NCBI GenBank assembly: GCA_951799445.1
Contig: OX637296.1
Span: 4,898,001-4,962,000, forward strand
Source: Pseudisothecium myosuroides
Lineage: Eukaryota; Streptophyta; Bryopsida; Hypnales; Lembophyllaceae
Length of the DNA stretch: 64,000 nt
Direction: 5' to 3'
The notes under the pieces were generated by a model, which saw nothing but the letters and a program-made list of their open reading frames with translations, did not search any database and was not told where the DNA came from. The position numbers and the translations under genes are program-made. The first letter of the stretch is position 1. Every line of letters starts with the position of its first letter. Below are positions 11,806 through 23,214 of the stretch, piece by piece.

Positions 11806-14645
11806 ATGAACCCAGCAAGAGTGAACGAAGCGGAGGATAACTATTCAGATGACAATGTCCAAGTTCATCCAGAGGAGGCATTGGATATTCCCGAATGCGA
11901 AGGTGTTCCTCGAAGTCTTTGGAGTACAAAGTTAGTAACACTTCTCAATGAGGGTGGTCTTGCAGTAGCGGAAGGGATCTGTCATAGTGTAAGCTCCGAG
12001 CTTGTAGTTGGCGCTACAGGTACACTTGGCGACTCTTATGTTGCCGTCCAAATCTCAAAGACGTTAGATACCAATCATGTTCCAGATGAATGGAGATTTT
12101 CAGTCCGTGCGTGGCCGATTGAGAACGTGTTCTATAATGGTGCAAGTCTTCGGAATCACGAGCTCCGTTACAATTACAATTGTCGTCAGGCAGCTCTATT
12201 GGCTCCTCTGTCGACACGGAGCACACGGTATACGAGTACAGTGAGGAACCCGCCAAGAGAAACTTGTATGAAGGCCAAAGCTCTTCTCACTCAAGACTCC
12301 ATAAATAGTGTTTCAAGCAACACTTGCTGTGTCAACAACTGCGTTCAACCGTTTTCCAGAGACAAAATTAGAGCTTTTCGAGAGCGTATGTATCGAGACA
12401 CATCGTATAAGTTTCGATACCACATGAAGCTTGATGTTCATAGACAAGTTCATCGTGATACGCAAGGAAAGAGGATGGTCACCGTGGAGGGTATAGATGT
12501 TTGTGTGTCTGCTTGGAGGCATATTGCTGGAGTATCGGAAGCAACTTTTCATCGTTTCCAAGGATATGCAGACCAGGGTTTCAATGCCCAGCCCCATGGA
12601 AATATTTGTTTGCGGAAGCCTCAGAAGCACACTGAGCAAGCCACTGCCACTTTGAAGTGCATTCTAGAAAAGAACGCTGATCACATGCCTCACCGTACTC
12701 GGACGCTGAAGTCGGGCGAGAAGGTAGTCTCCATGATTCTTCCAGCTACGTGGAAATGGAAGGAAGCTATTCCTGAAATTAACTCTGTGAACACGGTCTT
12801 TGGATTGAAAGAAGTATCTACATCCAATTTGAGCAAGATCAAGAAGGTTAACTTTTCAGAGTTTGACGCTAAGAAACCTGGAGACAATTTTGCACGTTGT
12901 TCCACATGTGATAGATACCATTCACTTAGGAGAAGTACACTTGCTGGGTCTCAATCAGCTTTAACATGGGCCAAGAAGTTAGATTTGCATTTGGTTGTTG
13001 CTAGGGCGCACAGGGAATTGTATTATGCAAATCGTTACAGGTCAAGTTCCTACCCACATGAGTGCTTGACGATCATGCATGATAAAATGGATCATGCCAA
13101 GACCGCTTCCCCCGTTTTCTCCCACAAACATAAGGCTATTGATGGTCTAATCAAGTTGCCTGTATCTGTAACCGGTATGATAGCCCACGGTCATGGTGAT
13201 GTCTGTTATGCCCATTATGGCCTGGACATCTTCTCTCATGATTCCAACTACACAATCGGCTCCTTTGCTAAGTTGTTGCGAGATTTGGAATTGCCTCCAA
13301 AGTATTCCTCCAGGGAGTTGTTTGTTGGCTCCAGATCAGCTCCTCTTTTTGATGCAGTTCTACAAGGAGATCACATTTGCAAAACATCTCTTCGACCAGC
13401 TCCAGAGATCCCAATTTTAGGGCTGTCACTCCCTCCGATTTTGAATGTTCAGATGGACAATGCTATTGGTGATAATAAGAATAGATTTGTGTTTTGCTTC
13501 TGGTCCCTTCTTGTTGCCAAAAAAAATTTCCGGGAAGTGTATGTGAATTTCATGCTCGTGGGACATACTCACGATGATATCGATGCACTGTTTGGGAGGT
13601 GGAGCATGTTGCTGAAGAAAGAAAACTTTCCCACCATTCCTTCACTTATGAAGTCCTTCATGGACGTAGAATTGGTTCCTACAATTCCCCATCTTGTAGA
13701 AGAAGTGCCTGATTTTAAGGCTTTCATTCAGGGATTCATTATGGAGGGAGACGAGTCTCTTGTTGGGCACACCAAGGCTCAACAATTCAAATTCTACCTG
13801 GAGTCAAATGACTGCCCAGTCATGAAGTACAAGCTTCTGTGCACGAATGTAGACTGGCTTCCTAAAGAAGGTGGAGGCATTAAATTATGGCAAGAAGACT
13901 CTGAAGGTCGGAGTTTGTGGCCGCGTGGAGAGCCGGTCCCCTTTTTTCACGCCCCATGAGAGGTGTTGATGACATATTCAAGGGTTTAACGGGATTCATC
14001 AATTATTGGGAGAAATTGTCCAATGAAGACCAAACTGGGGAGTACAGAAGACAATATGAGCATTTAATGTACTACTGGCAAGCAGTGAAAGCAGTGTTGC
14101 ATGAACCTATTGAACCTCCATCTTCTTTGAAAGATGGCTTTTGGCCATCCACTCGTGTTGCACCGACGATCGGAGATCAGTTTGAAGATAATGGTGAGAT
14201 TCGGGAAGAGTTTGCAGAGGATGACATCTATGTTGGGCAATTACGCGATCGCCTACAACAATCCTTTCGGGTAATGCGTGATGTCTATGCAGGATACTTT
14301 CTTGCTATTCGTCCCGCAGATGGCGATGCAAGGCCTGTTTGGATTGCAAGAGCGTTGTCTAATCCAAATTGCAACCCCGAAGAACCCAATTCTGTGCTCA
14401 TTCAGTATTTCAAGCCTACATCAAGAAACCGAAACATTCAAGAATTCTACACTGGTTGGGATTCTACAAGAGGATTACGCTGGAAGGTTGACGAAGCTCT
14501 CCGTCCTATTCGGGAGCATACAGATTCCTTGATGACTGCATGGAAGTCACAGATCAAGAAGGACACGACTCAGTGTAAGCTGAAGATCCCGGCCGCTCAA
14601 ATTGAAGTGATTCACGACAGTTTAGCTGCCTTGAATTCCACTTGA
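11806..14645 (+). CDS. Large DUF7869-type, transposase-like protein (gene 1), one frameshift
   Basis: One frame is open from the ATG at 11806 to 13959. The homologous frame continues from about 13950 to the stop at 14645, so the product would be about 946 residues if the reading is corrected by one base near the T6 run at 13942-13947. Gene 2 encodes a clearly homologous protein across the full length and shows where the frames join. Visible motifs are a Cys-rich patch at residues 174-179, a CxxC pair at 365/368, HDKMDH at 425-430, QMDNAIGDNKNR at 549-560 and GHTHDDID at 586-593. This set is typical of the DUF7869 family. By analogy with RNase H-like recombinases, Asp429, Asp551 and Asp590-593 are candidate metal ligands; that is inference. 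A hairpin minisatellite precedes it and a 3' block shared with gene 2 follows it, as expected for the main gene of a DNA transposon. The frameshift may be a real lesion or a base-calling error in a homopolymer. Confidence 0.75.
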
Positions 14646-15205
14646 GCATAAATATTACTCTACTCAGTTCATTCTATAGTAATACTTTGCTTTTATATTG
14701 TGTAGGTAATGCTTCTGGTTTTCTTATAGAATTTTGTATTGTGCGTCATACAAGAGATAATATATTTGCGTGTTAAGTATTTTTATACTATAGATTTGCT
14801 TTCCATAAGCAATAGAAATTCTATGTTGCGTGGTATACAATAAATAGTATAAGTTTGTATGTTTTGATTTAACCTTATGGATTTCCATTGGAATCACGGT
14901 TTCAAGACAGTGTATTAATTGCTTTTGTGAAGCAATTGCATTTATATATGAATATATTTTATTATTGCATTCTACCTTTACATGTTTCTATGATTGACTT
15001 TAGTTTCCTTCTAAATTGACTATAGAAAATGCATTTCAATATCTGAAAGAATTGAAAAAAATAGTAGTAGGTATTACCACTTTTTATTTTGTTAACGTGT
15101 TAAGCACTTGTCACATTTTGGGATAGGGGCTTCTATGTTGTTACAACTTTTCTGCCTACAAAGTTTACTTAGCAGCACCAAGTCATGTATATTTCATAGG
15201 TGCTC
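14646..15205. other. AT-rich 3' flank of gene 1
   Basis: Non-coding AT-rich sequence after the gene-1 stop, probably 3' UTR and downstream element sequence. It holds no clear ORF. A 12-bp sequence CACCAAGTCATG at 15176-15187 has its exact reverse complement at 15280-15291, enclosing the tRNA-like segment. Confidence 0.45.
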
Positions 15206-15278
15206 GTCCAAACTCAACGGGAATCGAACTTGGACCGCTTGAATGAGATAAGCATTCCCGTACAACCAACTGTGGACC
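15206..15278 (-). repeat. tRNA-like segment, probably a SINE head or tRNA relic
   Basis: Read on the minus strand, it starts GTCCACAGTTGGTTGTACGG, which resembles a D-arm or A-box, and holds AAGTTCGATTCCCG, a good B-box/T-arm. The first GTCCA can pair with TGGAC at the far end, as in an acceptor stem. The anticodon arm is poor and no CCA-type end is obvious, so it is unlikely to be a working tRNA. A tRNA-derived SINE head is the likeliest explanation. Perfect 12-bp inverted repeats lie on both sides (15176-15187 and 15280-15291). Confidence 0.45.
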
Positions 15279-15382
15279 TCATGACTTGGTGTTCAGTAGA
15301 TGGCATGATCTTCACTTATATAAATTGAAAAATGATTATTATACTGAATTGTATATATTTAAAGACTTATTGAGTATAGTAC

Positions 15383-15540
15383 CTCTCATTTTAATGGAAA
15401 TTTTACTTTACAACTAATGAGCTTAGTGTTTATCATCCTAAATTTGCTAAACTCAAAATTCAATTTTTGGACGTCTATACAGGTAATGCTATTTTGAGAG
15501 GGGCCGACTCTCTCAAAATATTGAATATAGTGTTCACTCA
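15383..15540 (+). repeat. 3' block shared by genes 1 and 2 (gene-1 copy)
   Basis: The block starts CTCTCATTTTAATGGAAATT and about 110 bp later has ATTTTGAGAGGGG, then CTCTCAAAATATTGAATATA. The two inner parts form a hairpin. The same order is found after gene 2 at 30597-30755. Because the two genes are well diverged, a conserved non-coding block at a similar place suggests a functional end of the element: a transposon terminus, a polyadenylation region, or both. Confidence 0.55.
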
Positions 15541-15590
15541 TCTGCAGAAGTGCAAGACAAGTAAGTACTTGAGACATGCAGAAGTAACTA

Positions 15591-15740
15591 TTCAGGTCGG
15601 CTCGACCTGAACACAAAGTACACTGGTTGCAACCGATAAGTCATAGATGTACAATTAGGTCGACCCAACCTAAGGAGACATACAGTAGAGATTATTTCAT
15701 ACGTCGTCAGGCCTGTACAAGTTAGGTCGACCCGACCTAA
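15591..15740. repeat. AGGTCGANTCGACCT near-palindromes, cluster 1
   Basis: Three copies of the near-palindrome lie at about 15591-15611, 15656-15674 and 15722-15740, spaced 65-66 bp apart. Each reads TTCAGGTCG or TTAGGTCG, then 2-4 variable bases, then CGACCTGAA or CAACCTAA. The last copy overlaps the in-frame end of gene 3. The same motif recurs at 17149-17235, 18710-19620 and 25908-26705. Confidence 0.75.
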
Positions 15741-18681
15741 ATGAAGCTTACCATGGTAGCGCACGTAAATTTTGATCCTGCAAACACCGACAGCACACTA
15801 CTCCTCACGATGCAGAATCTTCTCAATAAGCCTAAGAAGAACTCCATCCGCAGCTCCGTGTTGTGGATTCTGTACTCCACTTCATTGTATGCCCGAGGAT
15901 GGTTGAACACTTCGGTGTCGGGAGCGTAGTACGCGGGCTTTGGTATTACGAGGTTTGTGTTTTTTGGGTTCTACAGGAATGCAAGGTAGACTTTCTCCGT
16001 TGCCTTGCTATTGTTAGCAGAATAGTCCCCCATTCTCTTAGCCTTTGCCGGACAGTACTCGGAATAATCGAGTTTGAAGCCCTTCAGAATCTCATTGCTC
16101 TGCACGTAGTGTAGAGCCTGTGCCTGCTCAGTCAAGTCCGAGCAGATCAACAGCCACGCGTTGATTTCTTCTAGCCTCAGCTACTTCTTCTCTTGGAAGG
16201 ATTTCATCACGGCAAAGAAATATGGCATCGTCAGCGTGGCCTTACCCTTGTTGGCCACGAGGGGCGTGTACCGGAAGTCCACCACTGCGAATTTGATGTT
16301 GCTCGCCGTGGTCTCCGTCCACACCCCTTTTGGCCAGTCTGCCTGCTTCTCATTCACGATGTTGTATGGCCGGTAGTGCGCGCTAGACGTTGTGGGAACG
16401 AAGTTAGACCGCCGTGCCATGAACACTCTGAAGAATTCCGCGGCGTATGGCGACATCTCCTTGGTCGACTTGTTTTTGGCCCTGGTGTTCTTGGCCTCCA
16501 TCCAGTAGTCAACTCCTGGCTGCTCCAACAAGACGTTCATCATCGCACTTGTAATATTCCGGCTGCGTTTGAATTGTCTCCACTTCTTATGATTGATTTC
16601 GTCAAAGCCATTCAATAACCCGAGCTCTGGTTCAATCAAATACAATTCCCTTTTGACAAGGTACTTGCGCTTCCGGCGTTCGACCCACTCCTTGTGAGTG
16701 TAGCAGCTCTCGAGAACAGAGGTGACAGCCTTGATTGTCACCTTAGGATAATTCTTGTTTATTGGCTTCGTGTCTTCATGGAGAAGGTGCTTGGCGAGTT
16801 TGGTGAGATCATCGTAAGTGAGATTCCCTAGCCACTTGAAGAATTCGTGCGTCAGGTTGCCATTCTCTGACTTCCAGCTGGACTTCTCGTTAAATTTCAT
16901 CAACGTATCAGGGTCAAGAAGTTCCCCGTGTGCGGATCTGGTTATCACCTCACTCCATATCTTGTAGACTTCGGGGGGAGCGGTGATTATCTTGAGCTCA
17001 TTTCTAATATTGAGCTTCTCCTCCGCGCCTTTTGCTTTACCGGCCTTTTGGGCCTTGACAACGTCCAACATGGCAAAACGGTTGTTCATTGCCGTCACAA
17101 ATTCCTGCAAATCATTCACGAGAAATTCGACGAGTGCATCAACTAGGATTCAGGTCGACCCAACCTGATTATCGCATGGACCTTAACGAATTCAGATTGA
17201 CAGGACACATGAATATTTAGGTCGACTCGACCTTAACTGCTCACCTTGTATCTCTTCTTGTTTCTTTTGTTCTCCGCGTTTCTCCGTGCGTTTGACGTCG
17301 TCCCAACCGGGGGGAGATCTTTTGGGTTTTTTGGGCTCCCCATATTCTCTCAGACTGTCTTGGCACCCAATATATTAGTAGACCACGACGGCTTCATTGT
17401 CTGAAAGTGATTTACTCTGTTGTAATAAGCAGAGATCGTCCTCAGCTTCTTGTCATCTTTCGTCCAGACGACATAACAGTCCCATTGCCGAAAGTGCTTC
17501 AGAATCTCTTCATCTAAGCCTTTCTCCACCATCATGTGGCTAGCCGACACGCTCTGTTGCCCGTTGATTAGGTAGAAGTTACCTGTTTTTATTGAGTCCC
17601 AGTCTTCTTTCCTGGGCTTCTCCTCCAGACCGACCGGCATGACACATAGTATTTGCTTGGTGGACTTGTCCGGCATGTGCCAATAGTAGTGCATCAAGTC
17701 TTTGACCAGCCGCGTCTCGTGGCTGCGCATGTTCAATTGCGCCGGTGGCTTAATTAATTGGTCAATTGAGATTGTCTTCTTTTCGTCTATTTTGAAGACG
17801 TACGCATCATTGCAGGTTGCCCAATAATTCTTGTACGCTTCAGCGGAGAGCTTGTAGTCATGCTCTTTGTTTGGGTCGTGAGCCTCCGGCACTCGGGTGA
17901 CAGCTGACGCAAAACTTGGCTCACCGACTGCGGAGGCGTCCGGTGCCTTACTTGGAGCTTGCTTCGCCGGGGACGCCGCCAAGTTACTCTTCTTTGCTCC
18001 TGTGGGAGGAGTCTGTGCTTTTTTGGCTTTTCTGTTCCCTTGACTGTTTTGAGTCCCCGGAGTACCTTATGACCCCTGCCCTTCTCCAAGACTAGGGCTG
18101 TCTAGGGATACGGATCGGGCAGCCATCCCTTTTCTTTTGATATCCAACTTCGCCTCCAAGACTGCGAACTCGACGAAGATCGTTCTCAGGCGCTTGCACA
18201 GATTCGTTCCGGTGATGGGTGTCCCGGAGGAATTCTTGAAGAAGTTTTTGTCGACCTTCTTCTCCAGGTTTGGGATTTCAATTCTGTAATCCGTTGGTTC
18301 GAGGGACTCCAAGAACAAGGAGATGTTGAAGTGCACTTTCGAGGAATCAAGGACGAATGTGAAGTGGTATTAAACTTTATCCTCAACTCCAATTTGAGCG
18401 GTGACACAATGGATTTTTATCATGGAACCACTATCGTGCACAATGTCTTTTATTTTCTCATCGAACGAGACCGAGTAGTAGACGGTACCGTCCGTAAATT
18501 TTGCTGAGAAGCAAATGAGGTTCTGAAATGGTATCATTCTTAAACTCCAGTTTCCCATCTTCTCGAGGTTTTGGAACGTCCAGTACTCTCCATCAGTGTC
18601 ACAGTCGTCCCCATCTTCTTCACTCTTTGATCTCTCTACACGCTTGTAGAAGGCCTCGAGTTTTGGAACCTGAGCTTCCAT
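15737..18681 (-). pseudogene. ParB/Srx-motif protein of a probable transposon (gene 3), five in-frame stops
   Basis: A single minus-strand frame can be followed from an ATG at 18681 to a stop at 15737-15739 through one intron (17244-17105, GT-AG, phase 0), about 935 codons with no frameshift. It is interrupted by stops at 18370 (TAA), 18067 (TAA), 17350 (TGA), 16181 (TAG) and 15971 (TAG). Sequence on both sides of each stop stays protein-like. Codons about 371-384 read LINGQQSVSASHMM, close to the ParB/sulfiredoxin-fold signature (ING-x-H/Q-S/R). A downstream WSTNILGAKTV segment is of the kind seen in large plant transposon-associated proteins with this motif. A proline/alanine/lysine-rich linker at codons about 215-260 separates an N-terminal region from the ParB-like part. 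The second exon is basic and unrecognised. A strong donor (ATG|GTAAGC, reading 5'-3' on the minus strand) near 15750 means more 3' exons are possible. The ATG follows an acceptor-like TGTAAACAG. Function is not demonstrated: a DNA-binding or nuclease partner of the transposase is inference. Confidence 0.6.
17149..17235. repeat. AGGTCGANTCGACCT near-palindromes inside the gene-3 intron
   Basis: Two copies at 17149-17168 and 17216-17235, 67 bp apart, both within the proposed 140-bp intron of gene 3. Their absence from the coding exons and presence in the intron and flanks indicates that the motif is kept in non-coding positions. Confidence 0.7.
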
Positions 18682-18709
18682 CCTGTTTACAGACAATGAC
18701 ATTAGCAGG

Positions 18710-19620
18710 TTAGGTCGATTCGACCTGAAGTGTTGCTGACGTCTTTCATTGTAGTCATTTGTTTACTTGCAAGGTTACTATGCTCTTTTGCTATATTATT
18801 TGAGACCCCTTTACTCTGTGTCCTGATTTAGGTTAGTTCGACCTAATATGGTATTAGAGGTTTCTTGTTTTTTGTTACGTATTTTGTCTGACCATGCCCC
18901 GGTTGCTTAGCGTTATGGGTATTGATTGTTAATCATCTTCCTAGACTCGGTTGGAGAACCTTTCCAATTCAGGTCGGGTCGACCTAATTACAGTTTGCTG
19001 GTTCTGGTTGTCTAGATTGTCTATTATGTGGTGACACTTTCATGGTTATGATTTACACCTTGCTGCCGTTCAGGTCGAGTCGACCTAAATCAGGTTTACT
19101 AATTGAATTTTAGCGGTTTCCTTTTTTGATTCGGTTGCCAACTTTGGTTGTTTAGGTTGATTCGACCTTAATCACTTGCATGGGGGTAGCGTATGTATGG
19201 GTTGACTGGATGAGCTTCTTACTTGGTGGAGGTTATACTAGTTTAGGTCGGCTCGACTTGAATCACTTCACCACGAATAATTTTGTAGCTTTATGAGTGT
19301 CGGGGATTTATTTTTTTGTTGTCTTTGATATTAGTTGAAAACTAGGGTGTACCGACCTAAACTACTGCGTATTCACCTAAACTTTTGTAGGGTACCAGTT
19401 TTTATTAATTTGAACGATGTCATTTCAGATCGGCTCGACTTGAAATGAGGCACTCTTCTTCGTGCTGAAAACAAGAGTCGACCTGAATTGCACAAGTCCT
19501 GAAAAATGCTCGGCATGATTCTATAATCGACCTAAACTGACATCGACCTAAACCTACTCGCTACAGCGGCATCGACCTAAAGTGTCGTTGCTCTTAGGTT
19601 TCATCGACCTGTTCTGCTAA
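18710..19620. repeat. AGGTCGANTCGACCT near-palindromes, cluster 2 (upstream of gene 3)
   Basis: Copies occur at about 18710, 18827, 18968, 19069, 19151, 19242 and 19423, spaced 80-180 bp. Half-sites (TCGACCTAAA or TCGACCTGAA) follow at about 19473, 19522, 19540, 19572 and 19602, spaced 20-30 bp. The full sites are near-perfect palindromes; the terminal half-sites all point the same way. This is the 5' side of gene 3, and the change from whole sites to half-sites gives the region a polarity. Confidence 0.75.
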
Positions 19621-21130
19621 ATTCGGGCCGGGAGAAGAACGCAAACCTAGTCTTCGGTACTTATTTTGCAGAAGACTGGAAGCTCTGAGCTCAACGTGCA
19701 CCTGCACAATGCAAAAGAAAGGGATGTCAAACAACAGAAATACTTGAAGCAGCATCTACCATGAAACATTACATTCACAGATTCACCAGCATTCAGAGAG
19801 TCAACAGCATTCACCGATTCCCAACCGACCTCTCCTTCCTTTGACATTGCTCTAATCTTAAACCCCACCCATACCAAAACCTCAGACGTGAAGCGAACTA
19901 ATGTTCAATCTTCACATGCATCTCCAAACACATTGAACACCCCAATCCAAAGATCAACCAAATTTCAAACAACAACGCCATGAGCCAAACGTCTTACCCT
20001 AAATCCCAATAGCAAAAGCAACAAGAATAACAACCAACACAACTGAGCTCCAAACTACAAGTAGTCAAACTATTTGAAGTAAACTTCAAGGTATGAATTA
20101 CATTCAAGCAACAATAGTAACTGAACCCTACTTCATCGTTGCTAGATAGTGAAGTTTCTAAACCCTGCACCCTAATTACTGCAAGCTTGTTCCTGCAAGT
20201 TTCTAAATCTTCTTGTGAAGAGCTTCGTAGGACTTAGCATTTCAAGTTCTGACTGGTTCCAAACTTCATTGACGGTGACATGCAGGTTACACACATTGGA
20301 CCACCTTCAAGCTATACGTGAACAAGCATGCACAAACAAAAGAATACAAAGCTTTCTACAAAATCAATGATGGAGAAAACAAAAAAGTGCGCAATACAAA
20401 AGTTAAAAGACTCACCGTGAAAATGAAGAAACCTGTGGAGATGCTTGTCTCCAGCCCTGAAGGAATCCCCAGCTCGTCCGAAGCTCCGAAGAGATCCGCA
20501 GGTCCTCCACAGCTCCTTCACCAGCTCGTCCACAGCTCGTCCACAGCTCGTCCACAGCTCGTCTACAGCTCCTCCACAGCTCCTCCAGAAGCAAACCCGT
20601 AAACCCTAAAAAAAAATTTGGAAAAAAAATAAAACCCGCCCCGAAGCCCCAAATCTCGCTGGCAACCCTAACAATGCCCTTCTTCACTTCAATGCTATTG
20701 AGGAGATGATACAAACAATCACCACCCTCTCAAAAGAAAACTCCGTAAACACCAAACCCTAGGATAACATGCAGACACAAAACACAAGAAAAAAAGCGCG
20801 TGCACAAGCAAAAACAGTAACCGCTTCAAGTTCCGTAGTATGCCTCAACCCTAAGCGACAAAAAAGCACGCAAACCTTCACACAAACGCACACACACAAA
20901 ACACAAACGCACACTTACAGAAAACAATTGCACAGACAAAAAACACGAACTCAAACCGACAGCGCCGAGGGAAAAGTAGAGAGACAACCCTATACCCGCG
21001 CGCGTGAACCTATAGCCGCGGGCCTGAATCCTACAACCGTGTGCCTAAACCTAAAGCCGTGCGCCTAAACCCTATAACCGTGCGCTAAACCCAAAGCCGT
21101 GGACTTGTACCCTACAAGCGTGTGTATATA
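19621..21130. other. GC-richer gene-free region with two short tandem arrays
   Basis: No convincing gene. At 20518-20586 a run of CCACAGCTCGT units (11-12 bp, about six copies) appears. At 20985-21125 a degenerate 18-20-bp unit like CCTAAACCCTATAACCGTGC repeats about seven times, with variants GCCGCGGGCC and GCCGTGCGCC. ORFs of 73-100 residues through these arrays are compositionally biased and have no known motif. Several isolated AAACCCTA boxes occur. The region resembles a promoter or leader of an unseen transcript. Confidence 0.4.
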
Positions 21131-23214
21131 ATGCCTACACAAAATAGTGAAATTAAATTGTCTCACACTAATTTCTAGACATATGCTAGGTGATACTTAT
21201 ATTGTTGTACATGAAGGTACTATTTTTGGATTATGGATTACTATAATTGAAAATCCTAAACCTCCATACGTATAAATGGAATATTTTCATAAATATTTAG
21301 TGGCTTAATGGCTTGTAAAATTGTTTTTTTGATGTAGGTACTTTTATTATTAAAGGAACCTAATTTCACTACTTTTTAGAGTGGACTATACTATACAGTA
21401 TTGATAAATTCAATTTTAAGAACTTCGTTATTGGTAGAAGAAAGAAAATTCAACACGTACATACTATAATATATATATATATTTCTTTTTTCCTTGCAAA
21501 ATATATTCATTGCATTTTATCCTAGAAGGACTAGGGAGGATTCAGATATTCAAAATTGTGTAGATTTATTAAAAAATGCAACTTTAAACAATAGTTTAAT
21601 GCTAACTCTGGAACAATAGTTTAATGGTAACTCTCGAACAACAGTTGTAACATATAATTTATAGATCACATCCATATGTTTAGATCAAGAAATACACAAA
21701 TTAATATTTTACAATAGAATTTGAAACCAGAAATTGAAAAATTATTCTACAATCAATTGTAGATTGACTATTATTTTATGATTTACACAAGTTTTTTTTC
21801 CTATAAATTGAAAATGCTAAGTTATAGTTATATTTATTTCTTTTTTATTATTATTTTTTTGATTCAAGTTGTTTTTGAAATGCTATTTTTGAATTGAACA
21901 CGTTACTTTTTGAGGCTAGACCTCCCAATATCTATTGAATTACAGAATATTTGCAAACCATAATGTGCATAATCTAAATTATACAAATTGCAACAAAATA
22001 GTATAAGAATCTTAAAACAAAATAGATAGATGAAAAAATCATTGTTCAAAATCCACAGTCAACGTACTCCTTATTTAAGGAGTTAAGCTACTTCACAATA
22101 TTCTGCATAATAAAAGTACGATTAGGAATTCCAACATTCAGAGAGTGACCTGCTTTTTTAGTTTGCCTCCCAAGAAAATGAAGGAAATTAACATGTCATA
22201 GATTATCTTCCTATGAGCACATAATTATAGAATTCAATAGAATTTGAATGCACAAAATGAATGATAAAATAGAGGATTTAGGAAGGAAATTGAAAACTTA
22301 CACTAGAAATCAAACCGTTAACAATATGGTTGTTACTCTATTACCCTCACTTTTTTTGTCCTTCGTTTCCTCAAACACTCTTAGTTGTATTTCTTTCAAT
22401 GGAGCATGGGAGGAAGTGAAGCTTTTCACTTCATCCCTATTTTTTTAAAGTGCTTTATAAAGCAAAGCGTACCAGCCTTCCAAAAAAATTTGTTGGTAGA
22501 ATTGAACATTTCTCCTAGACATGTTTTTCATTTTTTATTTTAAGCTATGCAAAAGAATCCATAAAAAGATAATGATTAGAGTTTACGTCATGCAATTCAG
22601 CTCATAGAATTTAGCTCATGCAACAAATTAACCAATTTAAAAGATTCATAAAAGAAACAACATTCATTTCGTGAACTTAAAAGCAATCCAATCATTAAAA
22701 AAAATCATGGACTCAATATTAATAGAAAGTAGTAAAATGTCCAAACATATGTGGTCAACATTTTATAAATACTTCAATAACATTCAAATCATGTTGTAAT
22801 GACATGTATTCTATTTTTTGGTTAGTGGTAGGAACACAACATATTTTCAATTGAAAAGAGAATGTCATGACTAACTGAAGAAAATATTAAAAAATTTAAC
22901 TTAATTCATAATTTCATGACACGGGATATGATAGAAATTACACGACATGAATGTAGTGTCCCTTTAAAGTACAGCACTTGTAATAATCTATATTAAAACA
23001 CACTATTCTACAAAAAAAAAACTTGGACATAGGCGCCACAATGTGTTGTACCTCTTTAATTTGCTGTAGTTCCAGTATGCATGACCAATAATTTCAAAAA
23101 CACACATAAATTGTAAGAAGATCTAGTATAAATTAACATTGAGATTAAATCATACTTCTTCAAGAATTAGCAAATGCTTTTTGAAATCATACATCTTGAA
23201 CGAACCCGTAAATT
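21131..23214. other. AT-rich gene-free stretch
   Basis: Very AT-rich, with a short (TA)n run near 21470 and a direct duplication of GGAACAATAGTTTAATG-like sequence near 21580-21635. No ORF above 66 residues and no paired termini noticed. Confidence 0.5.

Noticed and set aside
12014..13420. Minus-strand and alternate-frame ORFs of 71-108 residues inside gene 1
   Set aside because: They are shadows of a long, conserved plus-strand coding sequence. Their translations have no counterpart pattern in gene 2.
15206..15278. Functional tRNA gene
   Set aside because: The D-arm and T-arm are suggestive, but the anticodon arm is poor and the acceptor stem is short. Recorded as tRNA-like only.
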